Part shown: one piece after another, positions 15,462 through 24,463 of the stretch
How positions within the stretch are numbered: position 1 is the first letter of the stretch
Layout of the letters: each line of letters opens with the position of its first letter
Origin: Plantibacter flavus
GTDB lineage: Bacteria; Actinomycetota; Actinomycetes; Actinomycetales; Microbacteriaceae
Direction of reading: 5' to 3'
NCBI RefSeq assembly: GCF_900177615.1
Contig: NZ_FXAP01000007.1
Span: 109,886 to 173,885, forward strand
DNA: 64,000 nucleotides
Translations under genes and position numbers: made by a program
Notes under the pieces: generated by a model
What the model was told of the DNA's origin: nothing
The model's database searches: none
The model's input: the letters and a program-made list of their open reading frames with translations, nothing else

Positions 15462-15763
15462 ACCACTGCGTGAGCATCAGAGGTCATGCGCTCTGGCCCT
15501 GGCGGGGGGGGCCAGAGCGGCCGCGCAGCGCGCAGCCGGGGGATCTTGCGACGGCCGGACCAGGGGCGTATGCCCTGCCCGGCACGACGCCGAACGAAGA
15601 GCCCTTCGTCTGCAGCGGCGTCCGTCGGCGTCCCGAAAATCTGAAACCCAGAACCCCTGTTCGTCGATGCCTTCGGTGTCCGACGAGCCGAAACCCAACT
15701 GTCGCAACGAGGGCATCGCCCGACGTCGCTCAGCCACTCGATCCAAGACAAGGAATCCCGCTC
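15462..15763. other. Gene-free structured region upstream of the MoxR-like gene
   Basis: About 300 bases with no convincing gene. An open frame crosses it in the MoxR frame, but the residues are compositionally odd (Arg/Pro/Cys-rich). It has no ribosome site until CAAGGAAT before 15764. Two further inverted repeats are visible. One is at 15490-15518 (gctctggccc / gggccagagc, around a run of 8 G). The other is at 15586-15622 (gacgccg / cggcgtc, enclosing cgaag / cttcg). It may hold a long 5' leader with RNA structure or the promoter of the MoxR-VWA unit. Confidence 0.45.
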
Positions 15764-16996
15764 ATGAAGCTCGACGCCACCCTCAGCGACATCCTCAAGT
15801 ACGACCTCGAAGTCGGCGCCGTTCCCGCCATGATGGGCGAGCCCGGCATCGGCAAGTCCTCATTCGTCGACACCCTCGCCATGAGCATGGGGACGAAGGC
15901 GTTCACCCTGGCGTGCAACCAGCTCGCCGACAAGGCCGACCTGACCGGCGGCCGTCTCGTGCCCACCGCCGACGGCAAGAGCTACCGCCAGGTGTTCTAC
16001 CCGCACGAGGTCATCCAGGAGGCCATCCAGTACGCCGAAGCGAACCCGCGCGAGTGGCCCATCCTGTTCCTCGACGAGATCAACCGGTCCACCAGCGATG
16101 TGACATCGGCAGCCCTCTCGCTGCCGACCATGCGCAAGATCGGATCGTCCCCGCTCCCGAAGAACCTGCGCATCGTGGTCGCCGGCAACGACAAGGGCAA
16201 CGTCACCACCCTCGACGAAGCGTCGCTCAGCCGCTTCGCCGTCTACCGTGTCGAGCCCGATGCGCAGACGCTCATCGGCATCCTCGGCAGCGAGATCAAC
16301 GAGTGGGTCAAGGCGGTCCTGATCAAGTTCCCGAACCTCGTCTTCGCCAAGGGGTTGCCGACCACGGTCCTCGTGGACGGGACCGACCCCGACGACGACT
16401 CAGCCGCAACCTACAGCGACCTGCTCGACGCCGGCGAGGAGATGCTGCAGCTCACCACGCCCCGAACGATCCACGGGATCAGCCGCTGGTTGAACGTGGT
16501 GCCGAGGGACAAGCTGCTCGAGTACCTGCAGACCACCGTCATCAACGACGGCACCGAGTCCACGCTGCTCTCGGACATCATCGTCGCCCACATCGGCAAC
16601 ACGGACTTCGCCGCACACCTCCTGTCCGAGGTGGCCTCCGGGATCACTTCTGGCAACACCGGTCAGAACCAGTCCCTCACCGCGCCGAAGCCCAACTGCT
16701 ACGCCGACCTCAAGGCCGCGTCGACCGTGACCGACCTCGAGGCGCTCATCCTGTCGCTCACCGACAACGAGCGTTCCGGCTCGCTGGTCTATGCCCTCTT
16801 CGAGCGTGCCAACAACAAGGTCCTGATCGAGCAGCTCGCGCAGCACACGGACGCGCTCCAGGGTGACCACAACCGCACCCTCGTGCAGCTCGCGGCACAG
16901 TCCATGCTCGACGAGGACAACGTCTCCGTGCTGTTCGGCACGACCACGGACGTCGGGAAGTCCACGCAGATGATGATCAGCGCGTTCATGTCCTGA
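15764..16996 (+). CDS. MoxR-like AAA+ ATPase
   Basis: A 410-aa AAA+ protein. Walker A is MMGEPGIGKSS (25-33), Walker B is ILFLDEIN (100-107), sensor 1 is VVAGND (N142) and the arginine-finger region is EASLSRF (R157). MoxR ATPases pair with VWA-domain proteins to remodel or activate targets, and such a VWA protein is encoded next. The C-terminal 200 residues are helical and not recognised. The start at 15764 is favoured over upstream in-frame codons because CAAGGAAT precedes it and MKLDATLSDIL reads as a natural N-terminus. The target on this element is unknown; replication or packaging complexes are possibilities. Confidence 0.82.
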   Translation: MKLDATLSDILKYDLEVGAVPAMMGEPGIGKSSFVDTLAMSMGTKAFTLACNQLADKADLTGGRLVPTADGKSYRQVFYPHEVIQEAIQYAEANPREWPILFLDEINRSTSDVTSAALSLPTMRKIGSSPLPKNLRIVVAGNDKGNVTTLDEASLSRFAVYRVEPDAQTLIGILGSEINEWVKAVLIKFPNLVFAKGLPTTVLVDGTDPDDDSAATYSDLLDAGEEMLQLTTPRTIHGISRWLNVVPRDKLLEYLQTTVINDGTESTLLSDIIVAHIGNTDFAAHLLSEVASGITSGNTGQNQSLTAPKPNCYADLKAASTVTDLEALILSLTDNERSGSLVYALFERANNKVLIEQLAQHTDALQGDHNRTLVQLAAQSMLDEDNVSVLFGTTTDVGKSTQMMISAFMS

Positions 16997-17010
16997 TCCG
17001 CCATTCACGA

Positions 17011-17046
17011 CCAGAGGGTCGCCGCGCAACGCCGGCGACCCTCTGG
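17011..17046 (+). terminator. Hairpin between the MoxR and VWA genes
   Basis: Perfect 13-bp arms (ccagagggtcgcc / ggcgaccctctgg) with a 10-base loop, 14 bases after the MoxR stop and 45 bases before the VWA start. There is no U-tract. Because the two products should act together, it may attenuate transcription or separate transcripts without fully stopping it. Confidence 0.6.
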
Positions 17047-17090
17047 TTGCACCCATCCCTTCCACTCCAACACGACATCTAGGAGGAGCC

Positions 17091-18779
17091 GTGACGCTCA
17101 CACTCAGCGGACAGAAGCCCGCCATCCTCAGCCCGGTTCACGCCCTCCCGATCAACGGTGACTACGACCCGATCCCGGCCATCCGCGACTCCATCGTCAA
17201 GCCCTTCTTCGAGCCGCTCACGAATGGTGGATCGGTGACGATCGTCGACCAGCAGAACCGCCGCCGCGACGAAGACTCGATCCTCGCCACACTGATGCAG
17301 ACCGTCGGAGCGAGCGTCAACCCGCAGGCCGAAGCCGAGATCATGTCCCTGCTCGCGCAGGGACTCGTGAACTACGACCAGAACACCAGCCTGCTCGTGA
17401 ATGAGATGTACGTCGTCCAGGCCGCGCATGCGCATCGGATGCCGAATCCCGGCCCGAAGACCATCTACACCGCCGCGCACGACATCATTCCCGCGGCCAG
17501 GAACCTTCTGGCCGGGAACGCCAAGGACGACGGCGCGTTGCTCGCCAGCATCGCCTACACCTACTCCCCTGAGGCGCTCGGTTTCTGGTTCCAGTCCTCG
17601 GCCGACTTCGACGACTTCAAGGTGTGGCTCGCACAACAGACCTCGGCGCTATCCGCGGTGCTGCCCGCAGACACGGTGAACCTCCTCAACCGCTTCGCCC
17701 AGACGAACCTGGTCGAGCTCGTCGAGGGCTACGTGCTCCGCGCGAACGACTGGGACGGTAACGAGGAGTTCTCCTTCGCGCGCGTCATCGTCCACATGCT
17801 GATGCAGTACCAACAGCAGAACCGTGCCAACTGGGGAGCACAACAGCTGGTGGGTACGTTGCCGTTCACAATCTCGGAGCTCTTCCTCCCGCGCACCATC
17901 ATCCTCGTCAACGTCGAAGCCCACGGGCGGGCGACGCCGAAGAAGGTCGACAACGAGTGGCGACTGATCAACCTGTCGATCGCCCAGCCGGTAAAGGTCA
18001 TCTCGAACAAGTCACTGAGCAAACTCACCGCGGCCCCCCGTGCCGCAGCCAAGGCTGCGGCGAAGGCCACGGCCGCTCAGAGCGCCCGCAACCAGCAGAA
18101 CGCTCGGTCGGCGAAGATCACGTTCAAGAAGCAGCCCCCGACGACCATCGACATCCTCACGAAACTTCTCCGTGTGCTGAAGCACATGAAGGAAGTGTCG
18201 CGGTCGATGAACGTGTTCAAGAAGACCAGGTCATCCTTCGCGAAGGCTAACCGCCGCGACCCCGACGACTACAACCGTCCGGGCAAGATCACGTCGACGC
18301 ACTTCCTCCCGGATCTGCACGCGTTCATCGACACCTCGGGCTCCATCTCCGAGGCGAACTACCAGCAGGCCGTCTTCATGCTGATCAAGCTGGCGAAGCG
18401 TCTGAACGTCGACCTGTACTTCAACTCGTTCTCGCACGTCCTCTCGCAAGAGGTGGTGCTGCGAACGAAGGACAAGTCGATCACCAGGATCTGGCAGGAG
18501 TTCCGGAAGGTGCCCAAGGTCACGGGGGCCACCGAATTCAAGCAGGTCTGGGATTACATCAACGCGTCCGAGACGCGGAAGCGCAGACTTTCGCTCATGG
18601 TCACCGACTTCGAGTGGGACCCGCCGGTTCAGCGGGTCGAGCACCCGCGGAACCTGTACTACGCACCCTGCTCGAGCATGGACTGGGATTCGATCGTGGA
18701 TTCCGCCACGTCGTTCGCGAAGACCATGCGACACATCGAGCCGGCCATCGGCCAGCGACTCATCGGTCTGGTCGCCTGA
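17091..18779 (+). CDS. VWA-domain protein, partner of the MoxR-like ATPase
   Basis: 562 aa, with a C-terminal von Willebrand A domain from about residue 405. The MIDAS motif is FIDTSGSIS (D414, S416, S418), the second metal-site Thr lies in VTGATEF and the Asp in MVTDFEW, all in the expected order. Residues 1-300 are mainly helical and not recognised. Residues 300-400 form a basic, Ala/Lys-rich segment (AAAKAAAKATAAQ, then KKTRSSFAKANRRD) that could touch nucleic acid. AGGAGGAG before the GTG decides the start. In known MoxR-VWA pairs the VWA protein delivers substrate to the ATPase. Confidence 0.8.
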   Translation: MTLTLSGQKPAILSPVHALPINGDYDPIPAIRDSIVKPFFEPLTNGGSVTIVDQQNRRRDEDSILATLMQTVGASVNPQAEAEIMSLLAQGLVNYDQNTSLLVNEMYVVQAAHAHRMPNPGPKTIYTAAHDIIPAARNLLAGNAKDDGALLASIAYTYSPEALGFWFQSSADFDDFKVWLAQQTSALSAVLPADTVNLLNRFAQTNLVELVEGYVLRANDWDGNEEFSFARVIVHMLMQYQQQNRANWGAQQLVGTLPFTISELFLPRTIILVNVEAHGRATPKKVDNEWRLINLSIAQPVKVISNKSLSKLTAAPRAAAKAAAKATAAQSARNQQNARSAKITFKKQPPTTIDILTKLLRVLKHMKEVSRSMNVFKKTRSSFAKANRRDPDDYNRPGKITSTHFLPDLHAFIDTSGSISEANYQQAVFMLIKLAKRLNVDLYFNSFSHVLSQEVVLRTKDKSITRIWQEFRKVPKVTGATEFKQVWDYINASETRKRRLSLMVTDFEWDPPVQRVEHPRNLYYAPCSSMDWDSIVDSATSFAKTMRHIEPAIGQRLIGLVA

Positions 18780-18810
18780 CCTGACCCGGCCACTTCGGCC
18801 AAGACCAGCG

Positions 18811-18872
18811 AACAGCCCCGATTCGGTCGCTCGGCCCTCCACACGGAGGACGAGCACCGAGTCGGGGCTGTT
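18811..18872 (+). terminator. Long two-part hairpin
   Basis: Outer arms aacagccccgattcggt (18811-18827) and accgagtcggggctgtt (18856-18872) pair with one mismatch; a smaller stem lies inside. It ends in TTT and lies 33 bases before the next start. Confidence 0.6.
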
Positions 18873-18905
18873 TGCAGTCTCACTCACGAGAGGAAATCGA
18901 CCACC

Positions 18906-20846
18906 ATGGGTCTCCAGAACTATTCGAACCCAAGCGACGACGACGACACCAACGGTGGCATGGGCGGATTCGGCGGGCCCGGTTCACCCGGGCTGCCCCC
19001 GATGTCGGGGATCACCGGCGCCATGACCGACATCTCGGACATGCTCATCGACTACAACGAGCGGTTCAAGGGCGCAACGCCGGCCCTCTTCCGTGACGCG
19101 CTCATCGCTCAGAGCATCTCCGTCCTCATCGGCAAGGCCAAGCCGAACCCTCTGCTCGTCGGACCTGCCGGCGTGGGAAAGACCCGCATCGTCGAAGAGA
19201 TCGCCCGCAGCATCGCCGTTCAGAGCCCGCTCATCCCTGCGCAGCTCGCCGGGAGTACGGTCTACGAACTGCCACTGAGCAACCTCGTCGCTGGCGCGGG
19301 CGTCGTAGGGCAGCTCGAGGAACGCGTCGCAGCCCTCGTCGACTTCGCGACGGACAAGCGCAACAACGCCATCCTCTTCATCGACGAGATCCACATGCTC
19401 CAGGACAGCCACGACCCCATCTACAAGAAGGTCGCCCAGATCTTGAAGCCGGCTCTCGCGCGTGGCGACATGCGCCTCATCGGCTCGACCACGATGAACG
19501 AGGCCAAGTCGTTCGACGACGACCCCGCGTTCGCGCGTCGCTTCTCCCGTCTCGTCGTCGACGAGCTGACCCGCGAGCAGACGATCGACGTCCTGTTCGC
19601 AGCGCGAGGCGGGTTCCTGTCGCACTACAAGAACAAGGTCTCGGTCTCGGATGACGTTCTGACCAAGGTGGCTGTGATCGCCGACGAGAACTCCCGCGCG
19701 TCGACGCACCGTCCCGATAACGCGCTCACCCTGCTCGACCGGGCAATGGCCGACACGGTGGTCGCTCACTCGAGCGCACTGGCGACTGCGCAGGCGGCGA
19801 ACAACGCCGCCGTCGCGACCGCGTTGCAGAGTGTCACGACTCTGCCGTTGGGCGAGTCGAAGCTCCGGTCCGTGGCCGTCCGTCTCATGACCGGCATGGC
19901 CACCAAGGAACCCTTCGACGAGGCCCGAGTCCTGTCCAAGCTCGACCGCATCAAGGGGCAGGACTCGATCGTCACTGAGCTGATCGATGCGCTGCGGCGT
20001 GACGATCTCGGAGCCTTCCCCCGGAAGCGCCCCATGGCGTGGATGTTCGCCGGCCCCTCGGGCGTCGGCAAGACCGAAGCGTCGAAGATCATCGCCCAGG
20101 AGCTCACGAACCAGCCCCCGATCATCCTCAACATGGGTGAGTACAACATGGAGCACGATGCATCGCGCCTCATCGGTTCGGGCCCGGGGTATGCGGGGAG
20201 CGAGTCCAGCAGGGAGCTGCCATTCGACACCCTCGAGTCAAACCCCTACCGCGTGATCCTGCTCGACGAGGTGGAGAAGGCGCACCGGGTGATCCACCGA
20301 CTGTTCCTGACGGCCCTCGACGAGGGCTGGATGCGGATGGCCAACGGCAAGGTGGTCGACTTCTCCAAGACGATCATCATCGCGACAACGAACGCTGCTC
20401 GGGACTCCATCAGCAAGAACCCCGTCGGATTCTCGACGGCACCCGAGCGCCAGCCGCTCACCCGCCAAGAGCTGACGAAGGCGCTGCAGGAGCACTTCGA
20501 GCCTGAGTTCCTGGGTCGCTTCTCGAAGTTGATCGCGTTCGCACCGCTGTCGCGAGACACCTTCACGGACATCTTGGTAGCTAGCTACGAGCGGGAGCTC
20601 GACCGCATCGCACTGTCCGATCCTCGAACCGCCGCACTGGTGGCTCGTCCGATCGACGTCGATGTGCTGGAGGCCGCCGTCACCGCGTCGTACCTGCCTG
20701 ACCAGGGAGCGCGCCCGGCCGAGCAGGCGGCTCGGACGCTCATCGAAGACGCGGTCCTGGCCGTCCGATTCCCGAGCGCACCGACCACACCCGGCAGCAC
20801 CGGGTCGGGTATCGCCTCGGACCTCGAGGGGCCCGTCGACGAGTAG
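18906..20846 (+). CDS. ClpA/ClpB-like double AAA+ ATPase (left-arm copy)
   Basis: 646 aa with two AAA+ modules. Module 1 has Walker A LLVGPAGVGKT (83-93) and Walker B ILFIDEIHML (156-165). Module 2 has Walker A FAGPSGVGKTEAS (381-393) and Walker B VILLDEVEKA (450-459), with sensor 1 ATTNAA and PEFLGRFSKLIAF carrying the arginine finger. It is shorter than ClpA (about 750 aa): the Clp N-domain is missing and is replaced by an acidic, Gly-rich 40-residue start. No ClpP-binding IGF/L loop was recognised, so it may remodel proteins rather than feed a protease. A second double-AAA+ protein is encoded at 56.6 kb. Confidence 0.85.
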   Translation: MGLQNYSNPSDDDDTNGGMGGFGGPGSPGLPPMSGITGAMTDISDMLIDYNERFKGATPALFRDALIAQSISVLIGKAKPNPLLVGPAGVGKTRIVEEIARSIAVQSPLIPAQLAGSTVYELPLSNLVAGAGVVGQLEERVAALVDFATDKRNNAILFIDEIHMLQDSHDPIYKKVAQILKPALARGDMRLIGSTTMNEAKSFDDDPAFARRFSRLVVDELTREQTIDVLFAARGGFLSHYKNKVSVSDDVLTKVAVIADENSRASTHRPDNALTLLDRAMADTVVAHSSALATAQAANNAAVATALQSVTTLPLGESKLRSVAVRLMTGMATKEPFDEARVLSKLDRIKGQDSIVTELIDALRRDDLGAFPRKRPMAWMFAGPSGVGKTEASKIIAQELTNQPPIILNMGEYNMEHDASRLIGSGPGYAGSESSRELPFDTLESNPYRVILLDEVEKAHRVIHRLFLTALDEGWMRMANGKVVDFSKTIIIATTNAARDSISKNPVGFSTAPERQPLTRQELTKALQEHFEPEFLGRFSKLIAFAPLSRDTFTDILVASYERELDRIALSDPRTAALVARPIDVDVLEAAVTASYLPDQGARPAEQAARTLIEDAVLAVRFPSAPTTPGSTGSGIASDLEGPVDE

Positions 20847-20858
20847 TAGCAGATCCCG

Positions 20859-20891
20859 GGTGGGGCGAGAGGCGACACCTTTCGCCCCACC
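20859..20891 (+). terminator. GC-rich hairpin
   Basis: Arms ggtggggcgaga (20859-20870) and tttcgccccacc (20880-20891) pair with one wobble pair. It lies between the AAA+ gene and the small Cys-rich gene, without a U-tract. Confidence 0.55.
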
Positions 20892-20925
20892 AAACCGTCA
20901 CTTCCGAGCAGAAAGAGAGAGTTCC

Positions 20926-21267
20926 ATGCTCGACCGAACCTACCCATCCGGCTCGACGCTCTCCTCCCCAGTTCGGGAGCGTCACAACGCTGAACGAGTG
21001 AGCTTCCGCATCTGCGCAATGGATGACGCTCACGGAGAAGACGTGCCCTTCGCGGCCGTCGTCGCCACGATCACGAGCCCTGCGCACGGCACAGCGGAGC
21101 ATCCTCGCGGCACCTGGCAGTCCGGTATCCCGCTGTGTCAATCCTGCAGCGACCGGTACCAGCAGGAGATGCCCTTCGGCTTTTACATGGTCGATCGCGT
21201 CCTGCCGATGATCTGCCAGAACTGCGGGCTCCCCTCCCCGTGCAACGACTGCGACGACACCGACTAG
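20926..21267 (+). CDS. Small Cys-rich (zinc-binding) protein, 113 aa
   Basis: The second half has three Cys pairs in order: LCQSCSDRY (CxxC), ICQNCGLP (CxxC) and PCNDCDDTD (CxxC). This suggests two zinc knuckles or one treble-clef-like domain. Residues 30-60 contain strand-like VSFRICAMDD and VVATITSPAHG. The start at 20926 is chosen for the GAAAGAGAGAG upstream. A short acidic tail ends the protein. No family was recognised; nucleic-acid binding or an adaptor role is possible. Confidence 0.6.
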   Translation: MLDRTYPSGSTLSSPVRERHNAERVSFRICAMDDAHGEDVPFAAVVATITSPAHGTAEHPRGTWQSGIPLCQSCSDRYQQEMPFGFYMVDRVLPMICQNCGLPSPCNDCDDTD

Positions 21268-21367
21268 GGCGTCGCCCCCGCTGGCTCACCCCTGAGACCA
21301 CCAGCACGCCCCCCATACGCACAGCCATCACGCCCTCGGGCACAAATAACCAGAGAGAAGCCCAGCG

Positions 21368-24343
21368 ATGCCAATTCAGCTCGATGACCTCACCGCACTG
21401 TCCTCCGCTCCCGCGGTCAAGGCCCTGACTCCGAAGTACTTCAGCAGCGAGCTGACTGGCTCCGGGAAGGGTGTTGGTCTGCTCAACAAGGGCGTCCGTC
21501 CCGGTTCGTACCCGCTCGGCTCCAGCCGTGCGACCATGTCCGCTGCCGATGTCACCACGAAGACGAAGAGCACCGGCAGCAGCGTCACCAAGTTCACGGT
21601 CCCACTGCACCCACTCGCGCAGTACTCCGTCGAGCACAACGCGGCGAAGGGGCTCAGCTACGCCGTTCCCTTCGACACCGACCGCTTCGAGGTCACCGCC
21701 CACGCGACGGCACTCGACTTCGACGTGTTCCTGGATCTGACCCCGCAGGGGCTGACCCTCCACAAGGACGAGAGCGGCGACAAGATCGTCAAGGACCTCA
21801 ACATCCTCTACCGCATGGAGATCTACGTCCTGGCCAAGAACTCGGGCTCCGATCGCGTTCGCATGGTCTCCACTGCTCCTCCGAAGGGGCAGAGCGCCTT
21901 CGGCGCCGGCGACGAGTTCACGATGGCTCGGTGGAGCTTCGCGCCGCTCGATGACGCGCAGGAGTTCATCAAGGATGCCACCCAGTGGCTCGCTGCGCGC
22001 GCCGCAGGCGTCTTCGTCGACACCGACGAGCTGGCCGAGTGGATGACCAACTACGACGTCCACGAGCGCATCTGCCGTCTCGCCGCCGTGTGGGAGGGTG
22101 AAGAGGTCGCGGACCTCCTGTCCCAGCACATCAGCGACCTGTTCGCCAACGGCACGCCGGACTCCACGACGCTGAACCACCTCGCGATTCAGCTGCGCTA
22201 CCTCGAGACGTACAACATCTCGCTGTCGGCCTACCGTGCCATCCACACGACGATCAACAGCGTCTGCGCGCCCGACGTCGCGAACAGCCTCAGCAAGCAG
22301 AACCTCAACCTGCTGATGTCGCACACGCTCGAGCACCTGAGCACGATGAAGGGTCAGCTGTCCGTCCCGCCGGCAGGCCAGTCCACCAACTGGGTCATGC
22401 CGGCCCACTTCTCCGCCCAGCAGCGCGCAGCGATCTCCACCCCGGAGCCGCTGACGCTCGTCCAGGCCGGCGCCGGTACCGGGAAGTCGACTGTGATCTT
22501 GGGGCGCATCCAGCACCTCGCTTCACAGGGCGTCAACCCGGCCGACATCGCGGTCCTCTCGTTCACCAACGCGGCCGCCGACAACATCACGGAGAAGAAC
22601 CCCGCCGTGAAGTCGATGACCATCGCGCGGATGATCCACGACATCTACTCGCTGAACCACCCGACCCACGAACTGTCCTCGATCGACACGATCCTGAACA
22701 GCATCGAGATCTACTTCCCGACCAGCGACATCGGTCGCTCGTTCCGCAAGGTCATGATGGAGGTGGACAAGCTCTCCGCGGGGTCGATGACGTTGCTCAA
22801 CGCGTTCGTCGAGAAGTACCAGACCGAGGTTCTGGAGATGCTCAACCGCATCCGCCAGACCTGCCTCGAGCTGGAGATCGTGATCGCGTACCAGCAGATC
22901 GACACGATGATCGAGCCGCCGAACGTCTCGTCGAAGTTCCTCATCATCGACGAGGTGCAGGACAACTCGATCTTCGAGTTCATCTACCTGCTGAAGTACG
23001 TCGCAAAGCACCGCGAGAACATGTTCATCGTCGGCGACGCATCGCAGACGCTGTACGAGTTCCGTGCGTCGAACCCGAAGGCGCTGAACGCGCTGGAGGA
23101 GTCGGGCGTCTTCTCGACGTTCCAGCTGACGACGAACTACCGGAGCAACCAGGAGATCCTGGACTTCGCCAACGTGCACCTCGCGGACATCGAGGCGAAC
23201 CTCGCTGCGCAGCTGCGCCTGCAGGCCAACTCCCTGCTCGTGCCCACGGCAACCTCCTTCCGGGAGAAGGTCAAGCTGAACTACCTCCACTACCAGCGAC
23301 TCACGGAGTTCCGTGGGGACCTGCCGAGCCACATCGCCGTCGACGTGCGTCCGTACATCGAGGCGAGCCTGGCTCGTGGTGAGCAGGTGGCGTTCCTGGC
23401 GTACTCACGTCAGGAAGTCGCCATCATCGAGGAGAAGTTGCAGCAGATGTTCCCCCAGGAGGCGGTGGCGAACCTCGTCAGCAGCCGTGTCTACCCGACC
23501 ACGGTGTTCTCCCAGTACATCAAGCTGTTCTGGAACGACGTGCTCCAGGTCGACCCGGCGGACGCCGCGTTCGTGATCCACAAGGGGATCAACGACAACC
23601 TCGCCCAGCTCACCCGGCAGGCCGACAAGGCTGCTGGCGCGGTGGCGAAGATGACGTCCGAGTGGTGGGTTGCCAGCGCGCCCGACATCAACGGGTGGGT
23701 GGGTCTGTACCAGCACGGCCAGCTGTCCGCGGATGCGTTCTTCGAGCGCCTCCAGGAGAACGTCCTCGGCTACGAGATCCGTCACAACGGCATCAAGCAG
23801 TCGCTGATGAACCAGAAGAACCGTGAGCGCAAGGAGAAGAACCTCAACGCGAAGGGGAAGCTCGTCGTGAGCACCATCCACGGCGCCAAGGGCTTGGAGT
23901 TCGACAACGTCGTGGTCGTGCACAAGTACGACGCGTCGATGAAGGAGGCCGACAAGCGCATGTTCTACGTCGCCTTCACCCGGGCGATGAAGAGCATGTA
24001 CGTGCTCTCCTACGGCACGGTGCCGAAGCCCCGCATCGAGAGCGACTACGAGCTGATCGTGGGCGCCCTCGAGAAACGCGACGCACTCACCACGCTGCGC
24101 GACCAGGGTGTCGACACCGACGCTCTGTCGGACGACGAAGTCGAAGCGGCGATCGCCGTGATGATGGCCGCGTCTTCGGATGCATCGGTGGAGATCACCA
24201 TCACCGACGACCAGGCCACCGAGGCACTGGCCGGCTTCACAGAGGCGATCGCGCGCCTGGAGGCAGAAGCAGAAGGAGAGACGGCCGGCGACGGCCCCAA
24301 CCCCCTCGCAGACGCGTCCGCGTTCACCGCGGCGGCCGCCTGA
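21368..24343 (+). CDS. UvrD/Rep-like SF1 helicase with a large unknown N-terminal region
   Basis: 991 aa. The helicase begins near residue 345: the Q-motif region is HFSAQQRAAI, Walker A is VQAGAGTGKST (365-375) and motif Ia is VLSFTNAAA. Walker B is LIIDEVQD (525-532), motif III is VGDASQTLYEF, motif IV is LTTNYRSN, motif V is STIHGAKGLEFDNVVV and motif VI is FYVAFTRAM. These are complete, so it should be an active 3'-5' translocase of the UvrD type. Residues 1-340 match nothing I recognise; they mix beta-rich (20-170) and helical (190-330) parts and precede the helicase without a linker. The last 60 residues are acidic. The gene lies alone between hairpins. Confidence 0.88.
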   Translation: MPIQLDDLTALSSAPAVKALTPKYFSSELTGSGKGVGLLNKGVRPGSYPLGSSRATMSAADVTTKTKSTGSSVTKFTVPLHPLAQYSVEHNAAKGLSYAVPFDTDRFEVTAHATALDFDVFLDLTPQGLTLHKDESGDKIVKDLNILYRMEIYVLAKNSGSDRVRMVSTAPPKGQSAFGAGDEFTMARWSFAPLDDAQEFIKDATQWLAARAAGVFVDTDELAEWMTNYDVHERICRLAAVWEGEEVADLLSQHISDLFANGTPDSTTLNHLAIQLRYLETYNISLSAYRAIHTTINSVCAPDVANSLSKQNLNLLMSHTLEHLSTMKGQLSVPPAGQSTNWVMPAHFSAQQRAAISTPEPLTLVQAGAGTGKSTVILGRIQHLASQGVNPADIAVLSFTNAAADNITEKNPAVKSMTIARMIHDIYSLNHPTHELSSIDTILNSIEIYFPTSDIGRSFRKVMMEVDKLSAGSMTLLNAFVEKYQTEVLEMLNRIRQTCLELEIVIAYQQIDTMIEPPNVSSKFLIIDEVQDNSIFEFIYLLKYVAKHRENMFIVGDASQTLYEFRASNPKALNALEESGVFSTFQLTTNYRSNQEILDFANVHLADIEANLAAQLRLQANSLLVPTATSFREKVKLNYLHYQRLTEFRGDLPSHIAVDVRPYIEASLARGEQVAFLAYSRQEVAIIEEKLQQMFPQEAVANLVSSRVYPTTVFSQYIKLFWNDVLQVDPADAAFVIHKGINDNLAQLTRQADKAAGAVAKMTSEWWVASAPDINGWVGLYQHGQLSADAFFERLQENVLGYEIRHNGIKQSLMNQKNRERKEKNLNAKGKLVVSTIHGAKGLEFDNVVVVHKYDASMKEADKRMFYVAFTRAMKSMYVLSYGTVPKPRIESDYELIVGALEKRDALTTLRDQGVDTDALSDDEVEAAIAVMMAASSDASVEITITDDQATEALAGFTEAIARLEAEAEGETAGDGPNPLADASAFTAAAA

Positions 24344-24382
24344 CCTCAGGTCGGTCGATAGCAAGCAACACCACTACACCCG

Positions 24383-24423
24383 CAACACGGAGGGCGATCC
24401 AATCAAGGTCGCCCTCCGTGTTG
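24383..24423 (+). terminator. Strong hairpin after the UvrD-like gene
   Basis: Perfect 15-bp arms (caacacggagggcga / tcgccctccgtgttg) with an 11-base loop, 40 bases after the stop and 41 bases before the next GTG. A short T-containing stretch (ttcc) follows. Confidence 0.7.
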
Positions 24424-24463
24424 TTCCACCCTCAGAACCACCCCCAAATCCAAGGAGACCCTC

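Noticed and set aside
15470..15763. N-terminal extension of the MoxR-like protein from 15470
   Set aside because: The extra 98 residues are compositionally unlike the protein, cross two hairpins and lack a ribosome site; the ATG at 15764 is well placed.
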